DNA of 64,000 bases from Chryseobacterium scophthalmum (GTDB taxonomy: Bacteria; Bacteroidota; Bacteroidia; Flavobacteriales; Weeksellaceae), in assembly GCF_900143185.1 (NCBI RefSeq), contig NZ_FSRQ01000001.1:744001-808000 (forward strand), written 5' to 3'. Position numbers and translations under genes: made by a program. Below the pieces are notes generated by a model. The model ran no database searches. It was given only the letters and a program-made list of their open reading frames with translations, and was not told the origin of the DNA. This document shows positions 17,529-26,326 of the stretch, piece after piece (position 1 is the first letter of the stretch; each line of letters starts with the position of its first letter).

Positions 17529-18866
17529 TTATTCCGTACTTGGTTTTGCTTCACCAGCTATAACAGGATATATAGAGTAAATTTTCTTGGCGATAATTCC
17601 AAAATTGTAACCCTGTACTTTTTCAACTCCGCTAAAATTGACGGCAATTAATTGTCCGCAATTATTAAAAACTGGAGCTCCGCTTGCACCGTGTGTTGAA
17701 GTAACACTATATTGGATTTTTGTTCCGTCAGATTCTTTACTGATTTGTCCGTTATACAGCTGTACTTTAATTCCTGAAATGGTTTGCGCTAAATCTTCGC
17801 CTAAAGGATAGCCAATCATCACCGCTTTTTCACCGGGGCGTAAACTTTGATCATCGGTTACAGCATTATCAAGATTGATAATATTTACAACAGTATTTGG
17901 CGTTTCTTTATTTGTTAATTGTAAAACTCCTAAATCAATAGATTGGTCTTCAGAAATTTTTTCAATTGTACAAGGCAACCATAGTTCAGCAGAATTATGT
18001 AAAGCGACAGAAATATCTACTGTTTTCATATAAACTTCGATTTCGTCTTCTGAAACATAATCTTTCTGAGGAATTGAGGCTGCAATATCATTAGAAGTTG
18101 TAGCAGAATCTACAGTGACATCATTTGAATTTATAAACTCTTCGCCTCCTTCTTCATCGTTTCCTTCATGATAGCCGCCTTCTTCATTATATTCTGAAGA
18201 TGCATTTCCCCAATTGGATGCAATAAAAGTTTCGTAGCCGTCTTCCGAAATATCTGTAGTAAGAATCGAAGCAATTTTTCTTCGGATGTTGGCTGCATCA
18301 GTATTTATTTTATCAATATTTCCCGGAGAATTCCAAGGTTGCAAAACATGATTGTTTGAGATCATATTTCCTTTTTTGTCAACAAAAAATGCAGTTCCAA
18401 AAAGTGTTTCTTCTGAAGCTTCAGGAATATTCAACTGAACTTCTTTTCCTTTAATTTTTGCAACAAAAGCATATCTGTGTTTTACCATTACTACAGCATC
18501 TTTATAAGCATCGTAAATTTTGGTATCGGTATCTAAGCAGACATTTTCAACGATAGGTTCAACCTGATGATCTTTATAATATTGATATCCAAAATAAGAA
18601 GCTCCGCCTAAAAGAATGATTCCACCCAAACTGAAAAATGCAATTTTATAACCGTTCTTTTTCTTTTTTTCGGTTACGGGCAAGCTTTCTTTAGGTTGAT
18701 CTTCTATGGGTTTTTCCTGAATCTCATTTGTAGAATTTTCAGAAATTATATTTTCTGATTTATAATTTCGCTGCTCTGAAAAATCATCAGAAAGCGAATT
18801 ATTATCTTGCTGTGGCTGATCTTGTTCCAACTCATTCTGGTTGGATTCTTTTTTTTCATTATCCAT
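17529..18866 (-). CDS. Membrane-anchored trypsin-like serine protease
   Basis: 445 residues from the ATG at 18866 (MDNEKKESNQ); an upstream in-frame start would run into the terminator of the previous gene. An acidic, Gln/Asn-rich N-terminal tail of about 70 residues precedes one transmembrane helix (75-94), so the catalytic part is probably periplasmic. Triad: H173 (SNNHVL), an Asp near 328 (SIDLGVLQL) and S395 (THGASGAPVF). A Gly/Glu/Asn-rich insertion at about 215-260 interrupts the domain. No PDZ domain is visible, unlike DegP. Substrate unknown. Confidence 0.85.
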   Translation of the reverse strand: MDNEKKESNQNELEQDQPQQDNNSLSDDFSEQRNYKSENIISENSTNEIQEKPIEDQPKESLPVTEKKKKNGYKIAFFSLGGIILLGGASYFGYQYYKDHQVEPIVENVCLDTDTKIYDAYKDAVVMVKHRYAFVAKIKGKEVQLNIPEASEETLFGTAFFVDKKGNMISNNHVLQPWNSPGNIDKINTDAANIRRKIASILTTDISEDGYETFIASNWGNASSEYNEEGGYHEGNDEEGGEEFINSNDVTVDSATTSNDIAASIPQKDYVSEDEIEVYMKTVDISVALHNSAELWLPCTIEKISEDQSIDLGVLQLTNKETPNTVVNIINLDNAVTDDQSLRPGEKAVMIGYPLGEDLAQTISGIKVQLYNGQISKESDGTKIQYSVTSTHGASGAPVFNNCGQLIAVNFSGVEKVQGYNFGIIAKKIYSIYPVIAGEAKPSTE

Positions 18867-18895
18867 TTGTGTTACAGTTATTAAGTATTTATAAT

Positions 18896-18929
18896 AAAAA
18901 AGTTGATTCTTAAAATTAAGAATCAACTT
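18896..18929 (-). terminator. Intrinsic terminator of the aminotransferase gene
   Basis: Perfect 13-bp stem, AAGTTGATTCTTA (18900-18912) with its complement (18917-18929), loop AAAT, and a T-run on the minus strand. It lies 28 bases after the stop at 18957. Confidence 0.88.
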
Positions 18930-18956
18930 GATATAAATTTAGAAAAAATTTTTAAA

Positions 18957-20210
18957 CTATTTTAAATTATTTAAAGCATTCTCCAGTTTCGGCATCATCA
19001 GTTCAATTTCTTTGATATCTAAACCTCCTACAGAAGCTCTAAACCATGGCTCAGATTTTTCTTCACCAAAAGCAGAGAAAGGAACTAAAGCAACTCCCGC
19101 TTCATTGATTAAATAGAAAACCAAGTCAGAAGAATTCCCGATTTCTGTTCCGTCTGGTTTTGTTTTTCCAATGTAATCTAATTTAATGGTAAGATACATT
19201 GCTCCCATTGGTTCGATACTATCAACTGCTAAACCATTGGTTTTTAAATTCTGGATCCCGTTATGAAGAACTTTTAAGCTTGCTTCCAGTTTTCCTTTAA
19301 AATCAGTGATAAACGTATTTACATTCTCTGAATTCTGAAAATATTTTGCAGTTGCTTCCTGCTCTGGTTTTGGCGCCCAAGCTCCAACGTGAGTCAGCAA
19401 AGCTTTCATTTTGTCAATAATATGAGCCGGACCGAATCCCCATCCTACACGAACTCCTGTTGCAGCAAGACATTTAGAAATACCATCAATATAGATGGTA
19501 AAGTCTCTCATTTCAGGGAAAAGTGAAACCGGATCTACGTGTTTTGCACCAAAAGTAAGATTAGAATAGATCTGATCGTACATTAAATATAACGGCTTTT
19601 CGTCTGCTCCTCTTTTTGCATTTTCTTCCAAGATCATTTCACAGATCTCTCTTAACTGAGCCTCTGTAAACATGGTTCCTGTAGGATTTAACGGCGAACA
19701 AAGCGCTAAAAGTACAGCTCCGTTTAAGTGTGGTTTTAGATCTGCAGCAGTTGGTAAAAAATTGTTTTCGGGAGTTGTTTTAACTTCAATTGCGTCTGCA
19801 GAAGTAAGATAAGCATAATGATTGTTGTTCCAAGACGGTGTAGGATAAATTACCTTGTCTCCTTCGTCAACGATTACTTTATACACTGCATAAATCAACG
19901 GTCTTGAACCTGCTGTAATTAAAATATCGTTTGCCGAATAATCTAAATTCCATCTTGTTTTCAAGTCTTTAGAAACTTCATTTCTTAATGACAATAATCC
20001 GTTTGCAGGTGGATAATTGGTTAAATTATTCTGATACGCTTTCTGAATTTCTTCTTTTAATTCTGCAGGAATCGGGTAAAGATTTGAGTTCAAATCACCA
20101 ATCGTAAGATTAGCAATCTCTGCACCTTTCGCCTTTAAATCATTTACTTCATTACCAATTTTTACAATTTCAGAACCAATGAGGTTCGCTGCTAATTTTG
20201 AAACTTTCAC
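18957..20210 (-). CDS. Class I/II pyridoxal-phosphate aminotransferase (aspartate aminotransferase-like)
   Basis: 417 residues. TNYPPANGLLSLR near 70, ITAGSRPLIYAVYKV near 108, SPLNPTGTMF near 176, the Asp/Tyr of LMYDQIYSNL near 220 and the Schiff-base Lys of IDGISKCLAATGVRVGWG near 253 place it in fold-type I subgroup I-gamma-like enzymes. Likely transfers amino groups from aspartate or a related amino acid; exact donor not determined. Confidence 0.9.
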   Translation of the reverse strand: MKVSKLAANLIGSEIVKIGNEVNDLKAKGAEIANLTIGDLNSNLYPIPAELKEEIQKAYQNNLTNYPPANGLLSLRNEVSKDLKTRWNLDYSANDILITAGSRPLIYAVYKVIVDEGDKVIYPTPSWNNNHYAYLTSADAIEVKTTPENNFLPTAADLKPHLNGAVLLALCSPLNPTGTMFTEAQLREICEMILEENAKRGADEKPLYLMYDQIYSNLTFGAKHVDPVSLFPEMRDFTIYIDGISKCLAATGVRVGWGFGPAHIIDKMKALLTHVGAWAPKPEQEATAKYFQNSENVNTFITDFKGKLEASLKVLHNGIQNLKTNGLAVDSIEPMGAMYLTIKLDYIGKTKPDGTEIGNSSDLVFYLINEAGVALVPFSAFGEEKSEPWFRASVGGLDIKEIELMMPKLENALNNLK

Positions 20211-20234
20211 TTTTTATATATTAGATGTTAAATG

Positions 20235-20322
20235 TTATGAATTATGAGTTATGAATTATGAGTCTCTTCCCGTGAAAAATAATGCTTTCACTTATAATTC
20301 ATAACTCAAAACTTATAACTCA
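20235..20322. repeat. Inverted and direct repeat unit downstream of the S23 gene
   Basis: TGAGTTATGAATTATGAG (20246-20263) pairs with CTTATAATTCATAACTCA (20291-20308), with one mismatch. The stretch 20278-20322 is a 45-base direct copy, two mismatches, of 20672-20716 on the far side of the S23-type gene. Confidence 0.75.
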
Positions 20323-20332
20323 ATATTTTTAA

Positions 20333-20689
20333 TTATGAGTTTTTGCTCTTTGTAGTTATAATAATGCTTCTTATTATTTTTAAAATTTCCGTTGCTTGAT
20401 TTTTTAATTTTTCAAATTCTTCTTTTGAAATATATTTAGTTTCATATAAAAGTTCCAGCCAATAGATTGTTTCATCACATTCTTTTTGAGAGATAGATAA
20501 TTTATGAATAAAATCTAATCTACTTTGAGCATTTAAAGCTTCACGCACATTTGCTCCCACAGAAGTTCCTGAACGTAAAAGCTGTTTAGATAAAACAAAC
20601 TCTTTTTTATCAACTATAAACTTTCTATAAAAATTGACAATAATTACAGCGAACTCAAAACTTTTTTTTCCAATAATGCTTTCACTCAT
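20333..20689 (-). CDS. Four-helix-bundle protein, S23 (23S rRNA intervening-sequence protein) family
   Basis: 118 residues, all helical, with the family signatures SKQLLRSGTSVGANVREA near residue 35 and SQKECDETIYWLELL near 70. Proteins of this family occur inside 23S rRNA intervening sequences, as accessory proteins (Avd) of diversity-generating retroelements, and as stand-alone genes. Here it stands alone between aminotransferase and phosphoglucomutase genes, and is bracketed by a 45-base direct repeat. The repeat copy at its 5' end includes the start codon and first six codons. No reverse transcriptase or variable repeat is nearby. Confidence 0.88.
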   Translation of the reverse strand: MSESIIGKKSFEFAVIIVNFYRKFIVDKKEFVLSKQLLRSGTSVGANVREALNAQSRLDFIHKLSISQKECDETIYWLELLYETKYISKEEFEKLKNQATEILKIIRSIIITTKSKNS

Positions 20690-20716
20690 AATTTATAACT
20701 CAAAACTTATAACTCA
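20672..20716. repeat. Direct repeat copy overlapping the start of the S23-type gene
   Basis: Matches 20278-20322 at 43 of 45 positions. It contains the six first codons of the gene (read on the minus strand) and 27 bases upstream. In the other copy the start codon reads ATA. Confidence 0.8.
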
Positions 20717-20721
20717 TTATG

Positions 20722-22437
20722 TTAATTCAACTGAAGGTCTTTTCTTACTTCTTCTATTTTTGCTTCCAAAACTTTCAATGTTTCTTCAAAATCTTCTTTT
20801 GAAGTTATGCTCTCTTTTACAGAAACATAAAATTTAATTTTCGGTTCTGTTCCTGAAGGTCTTACGCAAACTTTTGTTCCGTCTTGCGTGTAATAAATCA
20901 AAACATTAGATTTTGGAATACCATCCATCACATGTTTTTCATTTTCAGAAACTACGAAGTTGGTTTGCTCTTTAAAATCTTTAACTTCTTCAACTAAAGA
21001 ACCAGCCAATGATTTTGGAGGATTTTCACGGAAATTTTTCATCATATTCTGAATTTCTTCTGCTCCGTCTCTTCCTTTTTTAACGATATTAATTAAACCT
21101 TCGTAATACATTCCGGTTTCCTGATAGATTTCAATCATGTATTCATACATGGTTTTTCCGTTGGCTTTACACCAAGCTGCAATTTCGCAAGCTAAAATGA
21201 TACTTCCACAAGAATCTTTATCACGAACGAAATCTCCAGTCATAAAACCGAAACTTTCTTCGCCACCGCAAACAAATTTTTCTTCGCCTTCAAAATCACG
21301 GATCATTTTCCCAATCCATTTGAAACCTGTCAATCCAACTTTACAGTCAACTCCGAATTTTTCAGCAATATCAAAGAAAATATCTGAAGTTACAATCGTA
21401 GAACCGATAAATTCTTTTCCGGTAATTCTTCCTTGTTTTTTCCACTGATCTAAAATATAATACGTTAAAATCGTATTACACTGGTTTCCGTTCAACAACT
21501 GAATTTCACCTTCCAAATTTCTAACAGCAATTCCTAATCTGTCTCCATCAGGATCAGTTCCGATAACGATATCTGCGTTAGTGATTTTAGCTAAATCCAT
21601 TGCCATTTCCAAAGCTGCAGGTTCTTCCGGATTCGGAGAATCTACCGTCGGGAAATTTCCGCTCGGAATCATCTGTTCTTTAACAAGGTCTACTTTCTTG
21701 AATCCTGCTTTTTCCAAAGCTTGTGGAACTGTTGTATAAGTTGTGCCGTGAATAGACGTGAAAACAATATTTAAATTTCCTTTTCCAACATCTTGATAGG
21801 TTGAATTTTCGATACAAGCATCGATATAAACATCATCCTGCCCTTCTCCGATCCATTCGATTAAATCATCATTTCCTTCAAATTTAATTTCTTCAAATTT
21901 TACAGAATATACTTCATTGATAATTGCTTCATCATGTGGCGGAACGATTTGCGCTCCGTCATTCCAGTATACTTTATATCCGTTGTATTCCGGTGGATTA
22001 TGAGAAGCAGTTAAAACAATTCCTCCGTTGCATTTTTTATCACGCACAGTGAAAGACAATTCAGGAGTTGGTCTGTGGTTTTTAAACAAAAGAACTTTAA
22101 TTCCATTTGCCGTTAAAACATCTGCCACCAATTTTCCAAATTCTTTTGAATTGTGACGAACGTCATAAGCAATCGCAACACTGATTTCCTCACCTGCAAA
22201 TTGCTCTAACATATAATTCGCAAGTCCCTGTGTAGCTTGACCTAATGTATATTTATTTAAACGATTGGTTCCAACACCCATAATCCCTCTCATTCCTCCG
22301 GTTCCGAACTCTAATTCTCTATAAAAAGAGTCTTCCAAATCAGGAGAATTGCTGTCGATCAATAATTGAACAGCATCTCTTGTTTCTTTATCAAAGGTGT
22401 CACTTAACCAAAGTTTCGCTTTTTCTAATGTTGTCAT
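20722..22437 (-). CDS. Phospho-sugar mutase (phosphoglucomutase/phosphomannomutase)
   Basis: 571 residues. Catalytic phosphoserine loop VLTASHNPPEYNGYKVYW near 140, metal-binding DPDGDRLG near 300, sugar-binding GGEESFGF near 390 and the C-terminal phosphate-binding RPSGTEPKIKFY near 530. Length fits the long phosphoglucomutase type rather than bacterial GlmM. Converts hexose 1- and 6-phosphates for glycogen or envelope sugars. Confidence 0.93.
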   Translation of the reverse strand: MTTLEKAKLWLSDTFDKETRDAVQLLIDSNSPDLEDSFYRELEFGTGGMRGIMGVGTNRLNKYTLGQATQGLANYMLEQFAGEEISVAIAYDVRHNSKEFGKLVADVLTANGIKVLLFKNHRPTPELSFTVRDKKCNGGIVLTASHNPPEYNGYKVYWNDGAQIVPPHDEAIINEVYSVKFEEIKFEGNDDLIEWIGEGQDDVYIDACIENSTYQDVGKGNLNIVFTSIHGTTYTTVPQALEKAGFKKVDLVKEQMIPSGNFPTVDSPNPEEPAALEMAMDLAKITNADIVIGTDPDGDRLGIAVRNLEGEIQLLNGNQCNTILTYYILDQWKKQGRITGKEFIGSTIVTSDIFFDIAEKFGVDCKVGLTGFKWIGKMIRDFEGEEKFVCGGEESFGFMTGDFVRDKDSCGSIILACEIAAWCKANGKTMYEYMIEIYQETGMYYEGLINIVKKGRDGAEEIQNMMKNFRENPPKSLAGSLVEEVKDFKEQTNFVVSENEKHVMDGIPKSNVLIYYTQDGTKVCVRPSGTEPKIKFYVSVKESITSKEDFEETLKVLEAKIEEVRKDLQLN

Positions 22438-22480
22438 ATTTGTATTTTGTTCGTTTATATTTTATATGATTAAAAATTTT

Positions 22481-22561
22481 TTTGTCATTTCGAGGAACGA
22501 GAAATCTGTTTTTTAATTAACTAGATTCTTCATTCCACTTCGTTTCATTCTGAATGACAAA
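22481..22561. repeat. REP-like palindromic element, copy 1
   Basis: 81 bases with end arms TTTGTCATT (22481-22489) and AATGACAAA (22553-22561) and inner arms AGAAATCT / AGATTCT. The words TCATTTCGAGGAACGAG and CTGAATGACAAA are of a type widely scattered in Bacteroidota intergenic DNA. Sits between the mutase start and the GIN-domain lipoprotein stop. A decayed copy is at about 31578-31642. Confidence 0.65.
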
Positions 22562-22569
22562 GACATCGA

Positions 22570-23271
22570 TTAGTTCAATTTTTTATTTTCCACTCTTGTC
22601 GTTCTATCAACTTTAAAAGCTCTGATCGGATCATTATAATACACAAATTTTGCTGTATTTTTTACAGTTCCTTTTAGCGTATCTTTTACGTTGACTTCTG
22701 CATAGTTTCCGTTTTGAGAATCTACGTTCAGATTGACAATTTTCCAGTAAGGAGCAATTAAACTTGCTGTGTCTGAGATTTTTATTAATGCATCTTTAGT
22801 TTCACCTAAAAAATTAGCACGGCTTCTATTCTGCATATCAATCTCAGCTCTTCTTGTATTCAAAGAACCCATAAAAGTAGCGTAATTTTTTAAATTTAAT
22901 TTGAAATTATCGGTTTTAATTTCACTCGAAATATTCATTTCCACAGAGTCTGAAATTGAAATTTTTTCCAGATTATATTTTGAATAAATCGTAATATTAT
23001 AAAAATCGACACCTTTTGTTTTTCGGCTTTCTTTGATGGAAAGGGTTTTATCATCAACATCAATATCAAGATTTCCGGCTATGTTTGGGTAAGTTTCTAC
23101 TTCCACAAAGTTTTTCGGTCCTCTTGCATAAAATACCCTAAATTTCCCTTCAAGATCAAGGTTTACAAATTCTTCGACATCAATTTCTTTCTTCTCTAAA
23201 TTTCCTTTTGGAGAAATTTTACCACAAGAAAATATAGCAAGTAAACTTATTCCTACAACTATTTTTTTCAT
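22570..23271 (-). CDS. GIN-domain (DUF2807) lipoprotein
   Basis: 233 residues. Lipoprotein signal ends at C16 (LLAIFSCG). The rest is a repetitive beta-solenoid-like putative auto-transporter adhesin head (GIN) domain with repeated short strands (LEKISISDSVEMNIS, FKLNLKNYATFMGSL). Function in Bacteroidota is unsettled. Its start overlaps the stop of the preceding lipoprotein gene by one base (TAATG), so the two are translationally linked. Confidence 0.85.
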   Translation of the reverse strand: MKKIVVGISLLAIFSCGKISPKGNLEKKEIDVEEFVNLDLEGKFRVFYARGPKNFVEVETYPNIAGNLDIDVDDKTLSIKESRKTKGVDFYNITIYSKYNLEKISISDSVEMNISSEIKTDNFKLNLKNYATFMGSLNTRRAEIDMQNRSRANFLGETKDALIKISDTASLIAPYWKIVNLNVDSQNGNYAEVNVKDTLKGTVKNTAKFVYYNDPIRAFKVDRTTRVENKKLN

Positions 23272-23654
23272 TATTTACTTTTTTTATAAAGCCATGTTAG
23301 TTTTTTACCATCAGTATTTCTTAAAAGCAAATATTTTTTGTCAACAACAGAATAATTAAACTTTATTGGCTCAGGCAGATTAGAATATTGCATAACCAAA
23401 ATGTTATTTTTTAAAGTATAAGTACCCTCACTTTTATTTTTGCTTCCCAAAGACGAAAAAGACAAATCATCTTTAAACTCTAATGTACCTGTACCATATT
23501 CTGCGTTGATATTATTCAGCATTTTAGCATCAACTTCGCTTCTTTCACCTTCATTTATGCTGATAAATTCCCATTGCGAAGTTATCGGTTCAGTATTTTT
23601 CACTTCTGAACATGATAAAAATAAGGCACATAGAATTAATAGATAAAACTTCAT
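23271..23654 (-). CDS. Small lipoprotein, lipocalin-like
   Basis: 127 residues with lipobox ending at C15 (LFLSC). The mature part looks like a small beta-barrel: SQWEFISINEG at the start, GTLEFKDDLSFSS, then GTYTLKNNILVMQYS, the pattern of lipocalin-like domains. Overlaps the downstream GIN gene by one base. Function unknown. Confidence 0.7.
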   Translation of the reverse strand: MKFYLLILCALFLSCSEVKNTEPITSQWEFISINEGERSEVDAKMLNNINAEYGTGTLEFKDDLSFSSLGSKNKSEGTYTLKNNILVMQYSNLPEPIKFNYSVVDKKYLLLRNTDGKKLTWLYKKSK

Positions 23655-23659
23655 ACAGC

Positions 23660-24610
23660 CTATATCACTTCGTCAATATTATAATTTTTATGCTCTCTGT
23701 TGGTTCTGATAATCATTTCTCCTAAGAATCCTGCGATGAAAAGCAAGGTTCCCATCAACATCATGGTTAATGCAATAAAAAACCAAGGATTATTGGTAAT
23801 TAAATGTCCGTAAATCCCTCGTGCAACGTCAATTAGCTTAGAAATTCCTAACCAAAAAGCTGAAAGAAAACCTACGATAAACATAATCGTTCCTACTGCT
23901 CCGAAAAAATGCATTGGCCTTCCTCCAAAACGGCTTACAAACCAAAGTGTTACCAAATCTAAAAATCCTCTAACGAATCTTTCAGTTCCAAATTTTGATG
24001 TTCCATAAGGTCTTGCCTGATGCGGAACTTCTTTTTCTGTAATTCTTCTGAAACCTGCATTGGCAGCTAAAACGGGAATATAACGGTGCATATCTCCGTA
24101 AACATCAATCGATTTTACAACCTGTTTTTTATAAGCTTTCAGTCCACAGTTAAAGTCATGCAAATAAACTCCTGAAACTTTTCTTGCGGCAGCGTTGAAG
24201 AGCTTAGAAGGAATATTTTTGGTCATTACATTATCAAAACGTTTTTTCTTCCAACCCGAAACGATGTCATAATTATCTTCAATCACCATTCTGTAAAGCT
24301 CAGGAATTTCTTCCGGGAAGTCTTGTAAATCTGCATCCATAGTGATAATAACATCACCGTGTGCTCTTTCAAAAGCGGCATGTAAAGCCTGAGATTTTCC
24401 GTAATTTCTTGAAAATTTTATTCCGTGGATTTGTGGATGCTGAACTTTTAAATTCTCAATAATGCTCCACGACAAATCTGTACTTCCGTCATCGATAAAC
24501 CAAACTTCATATGATAAGTTGCTGGTTTTGCAAACGTTGTCGATTCTTGTAAACAACTCTTCGAGAGACTCTTCCTCGTTGAGTAACGGAATTACTATAG
24601 ATAAATTCAT
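23660..24610 (-). CDS. Family 2 glycosyltransferase, polyprenyl-phosphate sugar transferase type
   Basis: 316 residues. GT-A domain with the start SIVIPLLNEEESLEEL, DDGSTD near 40, and DADLQDFPEEI near 93 (D-x-D metal site). Two C-terminal membrane helices (about 232-256 and 270-300) are as in dolichol-phosphate-mannose synthase-like and ArnC/GtrB-type enzymes. Likely charges undecaprenyl phosphate with a sugar for surface glycans. Ends five bases before the lipoprotein gene on the same strand. Confidence 0.9.
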   Translation of the reverse strand: MNLSIVIPLLNEEESLEELFTRIDNVCKTSNLSYEVWFIDDGSTDLSWSIIENLKVQHPQIHGIKFSRNYGKSQALHAAFERAHGDVIITMDADLQDFPEEIPELYRMVIEDNYDIVSGWKKKRFDNVMTKNIPSKLFNAAARKVSGVYLHDFNCGLKAYKKQVVKSIDVYGDMHRYIPVLAANAGFRRITEKEVPHQARPYGTSKFGTERFVRGFLDLVTLWFVSRFGGRPMHFFGAVGTIMFIVGFLSAFWLGISKLIDVARGIYGHLITNNPWFFIALTMMLMGTLLFIAGFLGEMIIRTNREHKNYNIDEVI

Positions 24611-24627
24611 TTAATTTTAATAAAAAA

Positions 24628-25224
24628 TTATTCTTGATTAATTGCTTCCTGATGGTTTGTTTTCTTTCTGAAAAACGCTCCAAAAAAGACAGACAAAATT
24701 ACGTAAAATATAAGAATTGCGGCAAAATATCCTGAAAAATGACTCGCCGTAAGCATATCTTTATCTTTTATAGTCGCAGGATCAAATCTTTGAAGACCTT
24801 CCTGATATTTTTGCTCTAGCTCATCAATGTCTTTTTGATGCTTTAAAATCTTTTTCGCAGACTGGTATTCTTTGTCTAATTCAGATTTCTGACGGTGTAC
24901 ATATTGATAATTTAACAGTTTTTTAGCATCCGTATCGATGAAGTTTAAGAAAGAAAAGATACTTACGATAGATAAAATTCCGCCTACAAACATTGGAACG
25001 AAAGCTCTTTTAAAAGCTCCTTTAAAATCCATTTCATGGTTATTCCAATGAGATTTTACAGACCAAAAAGCAAATAAAACATAGACGATCGGCAAAACGA
25101 AAGCATTGACTTTCAATGTAGTATCAAAATATTCGATACCAGAAAAAAATGTGTAGACTACAAAAAAGATCGCCATTGTAATGGCATACAATAAAATTCC
25201 TAGGGTAAGTGGACTTTTCGTCAT
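24628..25224 (-). CDS. DUF4199-domain membrane protein
   Basis: 198 residues with four hydrophobic segments (about 7-27, 40-55, 76-95, 160-185) and a charged coiled-coil-like stretch at 105-145 between segments three and four. This is the Bacteroidota DUF4199 layout. It is 17 bases upstream of the glycosyltransferase gene, a pairing that suggests joint expression. Role unknown. Confidence 0.8.
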   Translation of the reverse strand: MTKSPLTLGILLYAITMAIFFVVYTFFSGIEYFDTTLKVNAFVLPIVYVLFAFWSVKSHWNNHEMDFKGAFKRAFVPMFVGGILSIVSIFSFLNFIDTDAKKLLNYQYVHRQKSELDKEYQSAKKILKHQKDIDELEQKYQEGLQRFDPATIKDKDMLTASHFSGYFAAILIFYVILSVFFGAFFRKKTNHQEAINQE

Positions 25225-25345
25225 AATTCTAATTTTTAGAAAATTTCTTAAAAAATATTGGTCTAAATTTCAGCGTTTTAGCTTTAATAAAGGGATTTTT
25301 AAAGATTTTTTCTGTAATAATATTTTTAATTTTAAAATAAGTTCC

Positions 25346-25353
25346 TATCTTTG
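25346..25353 (+). promoter_or_regulatory. TAnnTTTG -7 box of the SRP RNA gene
   Basis: TATCTTTG ends five bases before the first base of the SRP RNA stem, as expected for a flavobacterial sigma-A promoter. A matching -33 element is not obvious. Confidence 0.7.
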
Positions 25354-25357
25354 CAAC

Positions 25358-25449
25358 GGCAAGTCCTAAACAACCAGCTCCTGAGAATCCTCCAGGGTGG
25401 GAACGCAGCAAAGGTAATTGGTTGAGCGGTGTGATTTAGGTAGCTTGCC
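25358..25449 (+). ncRNA. ffs: Signal recognition particle RNA, small bacterial type
   Basis: Ends GGCAAG (25358-25363) and CTTGCC (25444-25449) pair. The core carries the Ffh-binding hairpin with its conserved internal loops and a GGAA tetraloop (CCAGGGTGGGAACGCAGCA around 25391-25410). Interior arms such as CAACCAG / TTGGTTG also pair. A T-rich tract follows at 25451. About 92 nt, the size of the short SRP RNA. It binds Ffh and guides membrane-protein targeting. Confidence 0.92.
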
Positions 25450-25520
25450 ATTTTTTATTTTTATAAGTTAAGAGATTAAGATGATTTTATTTAAATTACT
25501 TAATCTCTTAATTTTTTTTG

Positions 25521-26207
25521 TTATATATCGAAACTTTCTCCGAGTTTAGGTAAAACCAATTCAACATTCTTATCGGCAAAATGTTTCGCTGCACCATCAT
25601 GATTAATTTCAATTGCAGGGAAAGTATCAAAATGACATCCGATTACTTTTGGAGTTTTCAATAATTCTGACGCCGCAAAAGCTGCTTTTCTTGCACACAT
25701 CGTATAATGACCACCAATTGGAAGGATTGACAAGTCTAAATTTCCGAATAATCTTGGGAAAAGTTCCATATCTGCCATTACTCCTGTATCTCCAGCCAAA
25801 TAAATGTTTTTACCTTCAGGAAGTCTGAAAATATATCCTACAGGAACACCTCCGTAAGTTCCGTCAGGAAACGAACTTGTATGATGAGCCGGAACCATAG
25901 AAATTTTAAGATCATCGATTTTTGCCGATCCTCCTAAGTTTACATCGTCTGTATTTTTAGCGTTTTTGAAATAAGCACAGATTTCCGGTTGGCCAATAAT
26001 CGTAGCTTCAGGATAGTGCTGTAAAACCTCTCCTACATCAGCAATATGATCTCCGTGAGCGTGAGTCAACAGAATATAATCGATTTTCTGAGCCGAAATA
26101 TCAAATCCTGATTCTGCTTTTTTGTAGTTGTAAAAAGGGTCACAAAGAATCGTTTTGTCTTTGTACATGAACAAAAAACAGTTTTGTCCTAAGTATTGTA
26201 TTTTCAT
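25521..26207 (-). CDS. Metal-dependent hydrolase, UPF0173 (metallo-beta-lactamase fold)
   Basis: 228 residues. Metal ligands in LLTHAHGDHIADV near residue 50, a further His in VPAHHTSSFPDG near 112, and the Asp of YLAGDTGVMADM near 140. Compact single-domain member of the UPF0173 group, cytoplasmic, substrate unknown. About 120 bases downstream of the SRPBCC gene, from which it is separated by an inverted repeat. Confidence 0.88.
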   Translation of the reverse strand: MKIQYLGQNCFLFMYKDKTILCDPFYNYKKAESGFDISAQKIDYILLTHAHGDHIADVGEVLQHYPEATIIGQPEICAYFKNAKNTDDVNLGGSAKIDDLKISMVPAHHTSSFPDGTYGGVPVGYIFRLPEGKNIYLAGDTGVMADMELFPRLFGNLDLSILPIGGHYTMCARKAAFAASELLKTPKVIGCHFDTFPAIEINHDGAAKHFADKNVELVLPKLGESFDI

Positions 26208-26234
26208 TTTTAATTTTTATTTTGTTAAATATTT

Positions 26235-26319
26235 AAACACAAATAGCTCAAATATTTTCACAAATTTCCACTAATTTTAATAGTGTTATTCGTGAAAAAA
26301 ATCAGTGTTATTTGTGTTT
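26235..26319. repeat. Inverted repeat, possible terminator
   Basis: AAACACAAATA (26235-26245) is the exact complement of TATTTGTGTTT (26309-26319). An inner pair TCACAAATTTCCACT / AGTGTTATTCGTGA adds to a long imperfect hairpin. It follows the stop of the SRPBCC gene (26327) on the minus strand. Confidence 0.5.
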
Positions 26320-26326
26320 GTTCAAA

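Noticed and set aside
25229..25411. 60-codon minus-strand frame overlapping the SRP RNA
   Set aside because: The SRP RNA explains the conserved bases; the frame is incidental.
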